NCBI RefSeq assembly: GCF_000515215.1
Contig: NZ_KI911557.1
Span: 4,583,741 to 4,647,740 of the forward strand
DNA: 64,000 bases
Direction of reading: 5' to 3'
Source of the DNA: Methylomonas sp. 11b
GTDB taxonomy: Bacteria > Pseudomonadota > Gammaproteobacteria > Methylococcales > Methylomonadaceae
Shown: piece after piece, positions 46,018-53,186 of the stretch
Numbering within the stretch: position 1 is the stretch's first letter
Layout: each line of letters starts with the position of its first letter
Made by a program: the position numbers and the translations under genes
The notes under the pieces: generated by a model
Seen by the model: only the letters and a program-made list of their open reading frames with translations
What the model was told of the DNA's origin: nothing
Database searches by the model: none

Positions 46018-46674
46018 CTAAAGTTGCGGCAGTAAACCCGCCGCCAGCAAGCTTTCGTAGGCTTTATAAGCCGCTATTGCCGATAAAATCAGGAAAAACA
46101 CGCCGCTGGCTTTATGCAGCAAGGACAAGGGGATTTTTTGCAATACGGTACGCCCGGCCAGCACGCCGAGTCCTGAAGTAAAGGCCAGTGCCAGCGTCGA
46201 GCCCAGCCAAACCGCAATCGGTTGCGCGGTGCTGCTGAACGCTACAACGGCCAGTTGGGTTTTATCGCCAAATTCGGCGACGGTAATCAATAAAAAGGTC
46301 GTAAAAAAAATGCCGTGGCCGCTTTTCTCGGCGATTTCTTCGTCGTCATCGTCTTCGTCGTGGTTGAGTAAGGCATGCAGACCGAATGCGGCAAAGAGCA
46401 GGGCGACGGTGGCCGCGACCAGATATTCCGGTAACCATTTCGCAATCGCCGCGCCGAAAACCACCGCCAAGGTGTTGAGCAGCGCGAACGCGGCGATAGC
46501 CCCCCACAGCACTGGAGCCGGTCTGTGCTTGGACGCTAAGGTCATGCATACCAATTGGCTTTTATCGCCGATTTCAGCTGCCGCGATCAGCGCAAAGCTG
46601 GTGCCGCCGGTCGCCAGTAATTCCGTAAGGTTTAATGCGCTTATTTGGGTGATGAATGCTGCTAGGTATTCCAT
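46018..46674 (-). CDS. UPF0016/GDT1 (TMEM165-like) divalent cation transporter
   Basis: Membrane protein of 218 residues with two homologous halves, each carrying the family signature: AAAEIGDKSQLVCMTL and TVAEFGDKTQLAVVAF. Bacterial relatives (MneA, Mnx) export manganese, and eukaryotic ones move Ca2+/Mn2+ with H+ exchange. An acidic His-Asp-Glu cytosolic loop (NHDEDDDDEEIAEKSGH) separates the halves and may bind metal. ATG 46674 is chosen because the longer frame runs back into the terminator hairpin of the ZIP gene. The metal is inferred from the family. Confidence 0.88.
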   Translation of the reverse strand: MEYLAAFITQISALNLTELLATGGTSFALIAAAEIGDKSQLVCMTLASKHRPAPVLWGAIAAFALLNTLAVVFGAAIAKWLPEYLVAATVALLFAAFGLHALLNHDEDDDDEEIAEKSGHGIFFTTFLLITVAEFGDKTQLAVVAFSSTAQPIAVWLGSTLALAFTSGLGVLAGRTVLQKIPLSLLHKASGVFFLILSAIAAYKAYESLLAAGLLPQL

Positions 46675-46708
46675 TCGGTACTGAGGCGTTTGATCGGAAG
46701 ATAAAAAG

Positions 46709-46732
46709 CCCAAAAGGCTTTTGCCTTTTGGG
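46709..46732 (-). terminator. Rho-independent terminator of the ZIP transporter gene
   Basis: Perfect ten-base-pair stem CCCAAAAGGC/GCCTTTTGGG with a four-base loop. Read on the minus strand it is followed by GCTTTTTATC. It lies 25 bases after the ZIP stop and 35 bases before the UPF0016 start, separating the two transcription units or attenuating read-through. Confidence 0.85.
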
Positions 46733-46756
46733 TGGCGTGCTTGGTTTAGTCGGTGT

Positions 46757-47686
46757 TTATGTCAGTATTTTGTCCAAGATCATCATGATGATGAAACCGG
46801 CCATTAATGAAAATGTAGCGATGCGCGAGCGGCCTTTGGAGTGCGTCTCCGGGATGATTTCTTCGCTGATGACAAACAACATCGCACCGGCCGCAAACCC
46901 CATAGCAATCGGCAGTACCGATGAAAACACCGTGACCATGGTAATGCCTAGCAGGCCACCCACCGGTTCCACCAAGCCTGTCAACGTGGCGATGGCGACG
47001 GCTTTCCATTTGTTGTAGCCCAAGCCCACCAAGGGCAGCGCTACCGCCAGACCTTCCGGCAAGTTTTGCAAGGCAATCGCAATAGACAATACCAAGCCAT
47101 TTTTCATATCGCCGGAGCCAAAGCTGACGCCGACCGACATGCCTTCCGGGAAGTTATGGATGGTGATGGCGATGATGAATAAAGAGATTTTTTGCAGCGA
47201 ATCCAAGGAATGATCGCTGACCGAATCAAAATGCAGATGCGGCAAACGGCTGTCGGCAAAATGCAGGAACAGCGCACCGATCAGCATGCCGGCCGACACG
47301 ATCCATAAACCTTTGCCGGGCCAGATTTGCTCGCCGTAGTCCAGGCCGGGTACCAACAAAGAAAAGGCGGTGGCTGCCAACATCACGCCAGCCGCGGCAC
47401 CCAGCAAACCATTGAATAATCGGTCGGAAATGTTTTTAAAGAACAGGGCAGGTAAGGCGCCGATGCCGGTCGCCAATCCCGCCAGCACGCTGGCCAGAAA
47501 GCCGATCACCACCACTTTGTCAAAAATAAGGTACAGACTGCCGAATACCAAAAGCTGGGAGAGCAAAAACAAACCGATAAATACACCCCAACGTTGCATC
47601 AGCGGCAAGGTCATTACATGCAGGTATTGGGGATGGGCTTGCAAGCGAAGATAGTAGTCTTCGAGCGTTTTTTGAATATTCAGCAT
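46757..47686 (-). CDS. ZIP-family metal transporter
   Basis: Membrane carrier of 309 residues with about eight helices that imports Zn2+ or other divalent cations. The paired metal-site helices carry TIHNFPEGMSVGVSFG and ALQNLPEGLAVALP, and the EEIIPETHS motif follows. A His-rich loop (HFADSRLPHLHFDSVSDHS) precedes them. The N-terminus has an additional roughly 60-residue segment before the ZIP core. AAAGG precedes the ATG. Metal specificity cannot be read; ZupT homologues have a broad range. Confidence 0.9.
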   Translation of the reverse strand: MLNIQKTLEDYYLRLQAHPQYLHVMTLPLMQRWGVFIGLFLLSQLLVFGSLYLIFDKVVVIGFLASVLAGLATGIGALPALFFKNISDRLFNGLLGAAAGVMLAATAFSLLVPGLDYGEQIWPGKGLWIVSAGMLIGALFLHFADSRLPHLHFDSVSDHSLDSLQKISLFIIAITIHNFPEGMSVGVSFGSGDMKNGLVLSIAIALQNLPEGLAVALPLVGLGYNKWKAVAIATLTGLVEPVGGLLGITMVTVFSSVLPIAMGFAAGAMLFVISEEIIPETHSKGRSRIATFSLMAGFIIMMILDKILT

Positions 47687-47722
47687 ATTTTTACCTTTAT
47701 TGTTCTTGTGGCTAAAGCCGGG

Positions 47723-47728
47723 ATTATA
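47723..47728 (-). promoter_or_regulatory. Candidate -10 box for the ZIP transporter gene
   Basis: TATAAT on the minus strand, 37 bases upstream of the ATG. No good -35 lies 16-18 bases further up. An imperfect palindrome, GAATTCATTCGAATTG (47731-47746), lies in the -35 region and could be an operator, for example for a metal regulator. Confidence 0.4.
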
Positions 47729-47964
47729 CTGAATTCATTCGAATTGCCGATTTTTACCCACAATGTTTGCGGGGAGTTTCTCGGTCATCGGCAGATAACA
47801 CTAAAGTTGTAAGACGGGAATCCGCTGTTGTTCACCATGCGGCGCAAGCGCTTTATAAAAAGGCTCTGGTTGTATCCTAGGCCGGTTTCGATTTACAGTG
47901 CCGGTTTTGGCGGCCATCATGTGGCTTGATCCGGTGTTTCGGCGTTTTTCAGGAGTTCGACAGA

Positions 47965-48519
47965 ATGAAGGTTTTGCAAGGTTTTACAGCAGTTAGCGTT
48001 ATCGCGGTCACCAGCGCTTGTGCACCCGTTCAACAGCAGGTTTCAGATCAGACTTTTGCTCTGGGCGGATCTCAAGCCGGCTATGGTTCTGGTGCTGTGG
48101 GTGCCGTCGCCGGGGCAATGGGGCAGACTAGCCAATTGGGATTGATCGACATATTGGTCGGCCAGTTGGGAATCAGTCCGCAGCAAGCGCTGGGCGGTGT
48201 GGGTTCAATTTTTTCCGTGGCGCAGCAACGCATGAATCCCGGTGACTTCTCGCAATTGAGCAATGCCGTGCCGGGAATGGACCGCTATTTGTCCTCGGTG
48301 CCTCAACAGGTTTCCGCTGCCGGTTCGCAATCTTTGCTGGGCGCTGCGGGCGGATTAATGGGCGGGCAACTCGGCAGTCTGGCGAATTTGGCCGGATCGT
48401 TTCAATCTTTGGGCATGAATCCGTCCATGGTCAGCCAGTTTGTGCCGGTGGTTTTACAGTATGTGCAAAACCAAAGCGGCGCCGGCGCTATGAGTTTGCT
48501 TCAGCACGCTTTATATTGA
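47965..48519 (+). CDS. DUF2780-like exported protein (possible lipoprotein)
   Basis: Product of 184 residues with an N-terminal export signal (MKVLQGFTAVSVIAVTSAC). The VTSAC could be a lipobox, though Thr at the -3 position is unusual. The mature part is Gly/Ser/Gln-rich and matches DUF2780: LIDILVGQLGISPQQALGGV, then a helical repeat-like region. DUF2780 (VcgC/VcgE) proteins have no known function. CAGGAG lies eight bases before ATG 47965. The 278-base region upstream holds promoters for this gene and the divergent ZIP gene. Confidence 0.75.
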   Translation: MKVLQGFTAVSVIAVTSACAPVQQQVSDQTFALGGSQAGYGSGAVGAVAGAMGQTSQLGLIDILVGQLGISPQQALGGVGSIFSVAQQRMNPGDFSQLSNAVPGMDRYLSSVPQQVSAAGSQSLLGAAGGLMGGQLGSLANLAGSFQSLGMNPSMVSQFVPVVLQYVQNQSGAGAMSLLQHALY

Positions 48520-48603
48520 GCTTCGCGCCAACTTTTCCGGCTTGAGTCCGGCTAAATTGGCGTCGACCTCAGCGTAATTTTTACAACGACAGACTAAAAA
48601 ATC

Positions 48604-48993
48604 ATGGAAATATTATTGATCGGCGCAGTGTTGATGATCTTCGCCATTTTGCTATCCGCGTGGCTGATGACTTTTGCAAAATGGTTTCCGATAAAAGGCA
48701 TAGACGGCGAATTTTTGAAGGACTACAAGACCCTGATCAGAGCCCACGTGGATTTTGCATTGATGGCACTGTTTTGCCTAGGTTTTTACGGCGCGAAAGT
48801 GCCGTTGCCGGTGACGGCTTGTTGGTTGGTGGTGATCGGCGGCCTGACCAATCCCGGCGTGTTTGTGGTCGCGGCATTCGATCCCGACTTTTGGTCCAAG
48901 CCGATCTGGCGGATTTATTCGGCTTTGAGTTTTGTGGTAACCACGCTGGGCTTTGGCTGGGTCGGCATCACCTTGCTGCAATATGCCCTGTAA
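48604..48993 (+). CDS. Hypothetical four-helix membrane protein
   Basis: I do not recognise the family. The 129-residue product has four predicted membrane helices: about 3-25, 50-62, 70-92 and 103-127. Short loops, one with FPIKGIDGEFLKDYKTLIRA and one with FDPDFWSKP, carry most of the charge. It starts at ATG 48604 after an A-rich stretch and lies between the DUF2780 gene and nadA on the same strand. Size, hydrophobicity and intact frame make it a likely real gene. No role is proposed. Confidence 0.7.
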   Translation: MEILLIGAVLMIFAILLSAWLMTFAKWFPIKGIDGEFLKDYKTLIRAHVDFALMALFCLGFYGAKVPLPVTACWLVVIGGLTNPGVFVVAAFDPDFWSKPIWRIYSALSFVVTTLGFGWVGITLLQYAL

Positions 48994-49070
48994 TTCGGCT
49001 GGCGATGGAACCGACTGTTAAAAACCGGCCCAAGGCTTTACACTTCTTTGCTTTATTTTCAGGTTAAAAA

Positions 49071-50165
49071 ATGACTGCTGCCTTACCCATACATGATTAC
49101 GCCTTGCTTGATGATGCCGAATGCGATGCCCGCATCGTTGCCGCCAAAGCCAAACTCGGCAAACGCTGTATCGTGCTTGGACATCATTACCAGCGCGATG
49201 AGGTGTTTAAACACGCGGATATTTTCGGCGACTCTTTGAAATTATCCCGGGAAGCCGCGCAATCTGAGGCCGAATACATCGTGTTTTGCGGGGTGCATTT
49301 CATGGCGGAAGTCGCGGATATTTTGTCGCGGCCGGAGCAAATCGCGATCTTGCCGGATTTGGCTGCCGGATGCTCGATGGCCGACATGGCCAATAAAGTC
49401 AAAGTTCAGCAATGTTGGGATGAACTGGCAAAAATCATCGACGTGGAAAACACGGTGACGCCAGTCACTTACATCAACTCGGCCGCTGATTTGAAAGCGT
49501 TTTGCGGTCAGCACGACGGCATCGTTTGTACCTCTTCAAACGCACAGAAAATTCTGAATTGGAGTTTTGCGAAGCGCGAAAAAGTATTGTTCTTTCCAGA
49601 TCAGCATTTAGGACGCAACACCGGCTACCGGATGGGCATCCCGTTGGAGCAAATGGTGACCTGGGATTTCAATAAACCGCAAGGCGGTTTGACCGAGCAG
49701 CAAATCCGCGACGCCAAGATTATTCTTTGGAAAGGCTATTGTTCCGTGCATCAAGCGTTTCAACCGGAGCAGATTGACGCGTTCAAGGCAAAGCACCCGG
49801 AAACCATCGTGATTTCCCATCCTGAAGCCTGCTTCGAAGTCTGTGAAAAATCCGATTTCATCGGTTCAACCGAGATGATTTTAAAAATCGTCCGCGAAGC
49901 CGAAGCCAATACCCGTTGGTTGGTGGCGACCGAACTGAATCTGGTCAACCGCCTGAATCAGGAATGCAAAGCCCAAGGCAAAAGCGTGCATTTCATGGCG
50001 CCCACTTTAAGCATGTGTTCGACCATGTTCCGTACCGACCCGCAACATCTGTGTTGGGTGCTGGAAAATCTGGCGGCCGGGCATGTGGTTAATCAGGTCT
50101 CTGTGCCTGCCGAGCAGGCCGCGTTGGCGAAAAAGACTTTGGATAATATGCTTTTGGCATCGTAA
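49071..50165 (+). CDS. nadA: Quinolinate synthase A
   Basis: [4Fe-4S] enzyme condensing iminoaspartate with dihydroxyacetone phosphate to quinolinate in NAD synthesis. The 364-residue product contains VLGHHYQRDEVFKHADIFGD at the substrate site. The three cluster cysteines are visible in AAGCSMADM, SHPEACFEV and TLSMCSTMFR. FFPDQHLGRNTGYRMGIP and ATELNLVNRL are further family blocks. Length is typical of the long proteobacterial form. No nadB or nadC lies in the window. Confidence 0.96.
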   Translation: MTAALPIHDYALLDDAECDARIVAAKAKLGKRCIVLGHHYQRDEVFKHADIFGDSLKLSREAAQSEAEYIVFCGVHFMAEVADILSRPEQIAILPDLAAGCSMADMANKVKVQQCWDELAKIIDVENTVTPVTYINSAADLKAFCGQHDGIVCTSSNAQKILNWSFAKREKVLFFPDQHLGRNTGYRMGIPLEQMVTWDFNKPQGGLTEQQIRDAKIILWKGYCSVHQAFQPEQIDAFKAKHPETIVISHPEACFEVCEKSDFIGSTEMILKIVREAEANTRWLVATELNLVNRLNQECKAQGKSVHFMAPTLSMCSTMFRTDPQHLCWVLENLAAGHVVNQVSVPAEQAALAKKTLDNMLLAS

Positions 50166-50310
50166 CGCCTTCTAAGTGCATGCCCGCTTTGAGTTATGGC
50201 GTTGCTTACCGGCTTGAGTCTCTTCTGACATATTCCAGCGGTTCAGCGTGGTCTTTCTGGCGCCGAATGGTGAAATATCCGGGCTAGATTCACGTATGGG
50301 CGGGGGCAAT

Positions 50311-50348
50311 ATAGCCGCTGGGTTTCCGCCTTCGCGGGAGCGGCGATA
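50311..50348. repeat. REP-like nested palindrome
   Basis: GCCGCT (50314) pairs with AGCGGC (50339), and inside it CCGC-CTTC-GCGG forms a second stem. Its minus strand reads like the widespread GCGGGAA-type extragenic repeats of proteobacteria, with a slightly decayed core. It lies in the 196-base gap between nadA and the dehydrogenase gene, where no gene is visible, and may act as a terminator for both. Confidence 0.55.
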
Positions 50349-50361
50349 TTTGAGGGCCGGG

Positions 50362-51339
50362 CTAATAATCTGCATGCAGTGCCGGCTGTAACAGAATTTT
50401 TCTGACGCCGGCTTGGGCGGCGTGCGTGAATGCAGCAAGTCCGTCGCTAAGCGGGTATTGGTCGTCTATCATGGTTGCCACGGGCAGTTTGCCCTCGGCC
50501 AACAGGGTTAGGGCGTCTGCAAACGGACCGCAACGGGAACCGATGATGTTGATTTCGTAAACCACCACTTTGCTTAGATCCAGCGCCGCGTTGGCAGCGA
50601 AGGTGCTTTTTAGCACCAATGTGCCGCGTGGCTTGACGATGCGCAAGGCCTGGGCAAAGCCGGCAGCTTGACCGCTGGCGTCGACAACGCAGTCGAAATA
50701 GTTGTCCGGAGTCTCGGTCGTCAAGCCTGTCGCCAGCTGCCATTGCCTGGGCAATGCCAAGGAATTTGTTGATCGGCCCAGCACTGTGACCCGGTAGCCG
50801 GCCAGATTCAACACTTTGGCGATCAATAAACCCAATCTGCCGGGGCCGACGACGGCGACGCCGGTGACGGGGATTGCGGCAATTTGTTTGACGACGCGTA
50901 ATGCCGCCGCCAAGGGTTCGGTAAACACGGCGGCTTGATCCGGCACCGCGTCAGGAACGGCGTATAGGTTGACAACCGGCAGGCTGAAATAATCTGCAAA
51001 TACCCCGTCTTTACCGCGTATGCCCAACACTTTGCGATTCAGGCAATGCTCAGGGCCGTCGCTTCGGCACACCTCGCAGACGTTGCAGCCGATGTTGATG
51101 GCGCCCACCACGCGCCGATTCAGCCAGTCTCGGTGTTTGTGATCGGCAATTGCAACTACCGTACCGACAAATTCGTGGCCGAGGATGCCGGAAAAGCCGG
51201 CATAGCCTTTCACCAGTTCCAGATCGGTAGCACAGATGCCGGCTAGGCGCAGTTCAATCAAAGCTTCACCGGCAGCTAATTCCGGTATCGGAATATCGTT
51301 GCGGTAGGATAAGGATTTGTCTAGTCTCAATGCTTGCAT
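50362..51339 (-). CDS. Zinc-dependent MDR alcohol/polyol dehydrogenase
   Basis: Medium-chain dehydrogenase of 325 residues. Catalytic zinc ligands are in AGICATDLELVKG (Cys) and ILGHEFVGTV (His/Glu). The structural zinc loop is CNVCEVCRSDGPEHC. The Rossmann motif VAVVGPGRLGLLIAKVL has a GxGxxG variant and should bind NAD(P). The substrate class (threonine, sorbitol, alcohol) is open. The gene is divergent from the adenylate-forming enzyme 99 bases away, so it might belong functionally with the glycyl-radical operon. I chose ATG 51339 (MQALRLDKSL); an upstream frame adds 15 unrelated residues. Confidence 0.85.
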   Translation of the reverse strand: MQALRLDKSLSYRNDIPIPELAAGEALIELRLAGICATDLELVKGYAGFSGILGHEFVGTVVAIADHKHRDWLNRRVVGAINIGCNVCEVCRSDGPEHCLNRKVLGIRGKDGVFADYFSLPVVNLYAVPDAVPDQAAVFTEPLAAALRVVKQIAAIPVTGVAVVGPGRLGLLIAKVLNLAGYRVTVLGRSTNSLALPRQWQLATGLTTETPDNYFDCVVDASGQAAGFAQALRIVKPRGTLVLKSTFAANAALDLSKVVVYEINIIGSRCGPFADALTLLAEGKLPVATMIDDQYPLSDGLAAFTHAAQAGVRKILLQPALHADY

Positions 51340-51438
51340 GGGTATGATCAAGGAACCGTGCCGAATTAACTTTTTACCAAACATTCAGGCCAAGAATATA
51401 CCTTTAGCGTTTTTCCAGCATTTTTCAGGTGGTTTGCG

Positions 51439-52944
51439 ATGAGCTATTTACCCACAACATCTTCCGCGGCAGCATTTCAGCATTTTCTGTCCAAGCCATT
51501 GGATGCCTTACTTGCAGAACATCAAGCGTTTGATCCTCAGCAAAAGATGCTGGCTTTATTCCAGCGTTGTGAGACCGAGGTTCCCGCTTATCGGCAGTTT
51601 TTGCAAGCAAACCACATCGATGCCGCGCAGATTAAAACTTACCCTGATTTTCAAAATCTGCCCTTAATTAACAAAGTTAACTATATGCAAGCCTATCCCT
51701 TGCCGGCGCGCTGTTTCGGTGGCAGTTTGAGTGGCGCTGATCGAGTGGCGGTGTCGTCAGGCTCCACCGGTGTGCCGACGTTTTGGCCGCGTTCGGCGGC
51801 GTATGAGCTGGATGTGGCTGTGCGCTTCGAGCAAGTGTTCAAGGACAGTTTTCAGGCCGATCAACGGACTACGCTGGCGGTGGTGTGTTTTGCGCTGGGC
51901 AATTGGGTGGGCGGATTGTTTACCACGTCTTGCTGCTGGCATTTGGCGGGCAAAGGCTATCCGTTGCTGGTGGCAACGCCGGGCAATAACAAAGCCGAAA
52001 TTTTTCGGGTGGTGCGAGAATTGGCGCCGCATTTTGAGCAAACCGTGCTGCTAGGTTATCCGCCATTTGTAAAGGACGTGATCGATGCCGGCGCCGCCGA
52101 TGGCATAGATTGGGCACAATTTAAGCCCAAACTGGTGTTTGCCGGCGAGGTGTTTAGTGAGGAATGGCGCAGCTTGCTGTCCGAGCGTATCGGTTCAGAG
52201 TCGGTTTGTTTCGACTCGGCATCTTTGTACGGTACCGCAGACGGCGGCGTATTGGGTAACGAAACGCCGCTCAGCATCGCCATTCGCCGTTGGTTAGCGC
52301 AACGGCCGGAAGCGGCGCGAAGTTTGTTTGGCGAGTCGCGGTTGCCGACCCTGGTCCAATACGATCCGCATAGCCGTTTCTTCGAAGTACACGAGGGGAC
52401 TTTGGTGGTCTCCGGAGAGAACAGCGTACCCTTACTGCGCTATCACATCGCCGACAAGGGCGGGGTCTTGACCTACGCGCAAATCTGGGAGTTTTTGCGG
52501 CAGCACGGCGTGCAGTCGTTCGAGGATTTAGGTTTGGACAGTGGTTTTCAAGCTCGTAACCTGCCGTTTGTGTATGTGTTTGGCCGCGCGGATTTTACCG
52601 TGTCCTATTACGGCGCCAATATCTATCCGGAAAACGTTACGGTGGGGCTGGAGCAGCCGGAGATCATGGCTTGGGTGACCGGAAAATTTGTCCTGCAAAC
52701 TCAGGAAAATGCCGAGGGCGATAAATATCTGCATATTGCCGTGGAATTATTGCCGGGTGTGGTGCCCGAACCGGCGCTGGCGCCAAAGATAGCCGCCTCC
52801 ATCCGTACTCAATTGTTGCGGCTGAACAGCGAGTTTGCCAATTACACGCCAGCCGAGAAACAATTGCCGCAAATCAGCTTACATAGTTTTGCAGATACGG
52901 AATATTTTCCCGCCGGGGTAAAACATCGTTACACCCGGCGTTGA
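51439..52944 (+). CDS. PaaK-like adenylate-forming enzyme (phenylacetate-CoA ligase family)
   Basis: ANL-superfamily-like protein of 501 residues. The phosphate-binding loop is AVSSGSTGVPTFWP, the A5-type motif is SLYGTADGG, and the hinge/C-terminal part is GRADFTVSYYGANIYPENV. These match the PaaK branch, which forms acyl- or aryl-CoA through an acyl-AMP. True PaaK enzymes are about 430-440 residues; this one is longer and its substrate pocket cannot be assigned. AGGTGG lies nine bases before the ATG. It is 242 bases upstream of the glycyl radical enzyme on the same strand and could activate its substrate or product; that is inference. Confidence 0.82.
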   Translation: MSYLPTTSSAAAFQHFLSKPLDALLAEHQAFDPQQKMLALFQRCETEVPAYRQFLQANHIDAAQIKTYPDFQNLPLINKVNYMQAYPLPARCFGGSLSGADRVAVSSGSTGVPTFWPRSAAYELDVAVRFEQVFKDSFQADQRTTLAVVCFALGNWVGGLFTTSCCWHLAGKGYPLLVATPGNNKAEIFRVVRELAPHFEQTVLLGYPPFVKDVIDAGAADGIDWAQFKPKLVFAGEVFSEEWRSLLSERIGSESVCFDSASLYGTADGGVLGNETPLSIAIRRWLAQRPEAARSLFGESRLPTLVQYDPHSRFFEVHEGTLVVSGENSVPLLRYHIADKGGVLTYAQIWEFLRQHGVQSFEDLGLDSGFQARNLPFVYVFGRADFTVSYYGANIYPENVTVGLEQPEIMAWVTGKFVLQTQENAEGDKYLHIAVELLPGVVPEPALAPKIAASIRTQLLRLNSEFANYTPAEKQLPQISLHSFADTEYFPAGVKHRYTRR

Positions 52945-53075
52945 ACCTTGGTCAGGTTGTTGACGTTAGTCCGGTGCAATGCTGCTAACTATCAGCAACA
53001 TTAAAACTTCAAAATAGCACTGGCATACCGGAAATTAGCGCTAGTTTATTTCCTTATATTTTACAGGGATTGATC

Positions 53076-53081
53076 TATAAT
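53076..53081 (+). promoter_or_regulatory. Candidate -10 box for the glycyl-radical operon
   Basis: A consensus TATAAT lies 105 bases before the GRE start in an AT-rich dip. The -35 position (CTTATA, 53053) is weak, which would fit an activator-dependent promoter. The gap 52945-53186 contains no gene. No FNR-type TTGAT-N4-ATCAA site with correct spacing was found. Confidence 0.4.
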
Positions 53082-53186
53082 CTAGACGTAAATCACAAAA
53101 ATAGTCGGAGCAGGGAACTGGCGATCAAGCCGCAAGCAGCCGGCATACGCTTACGAGGGAACGTTCTGTTGTAAAGGAGATTGAAC

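Noticed and set aside
47926..47964. Longer start for the DUF2780 protein
   Set aside because: It would bury the export signal; ATG 47965 has the better Shine-Dalgarno.
53070..53083. FNR-like site TTGAT...ATCTA before the GRE
   Set aside because: The spacing between half-sites is one base too long and the second half is imperfect.
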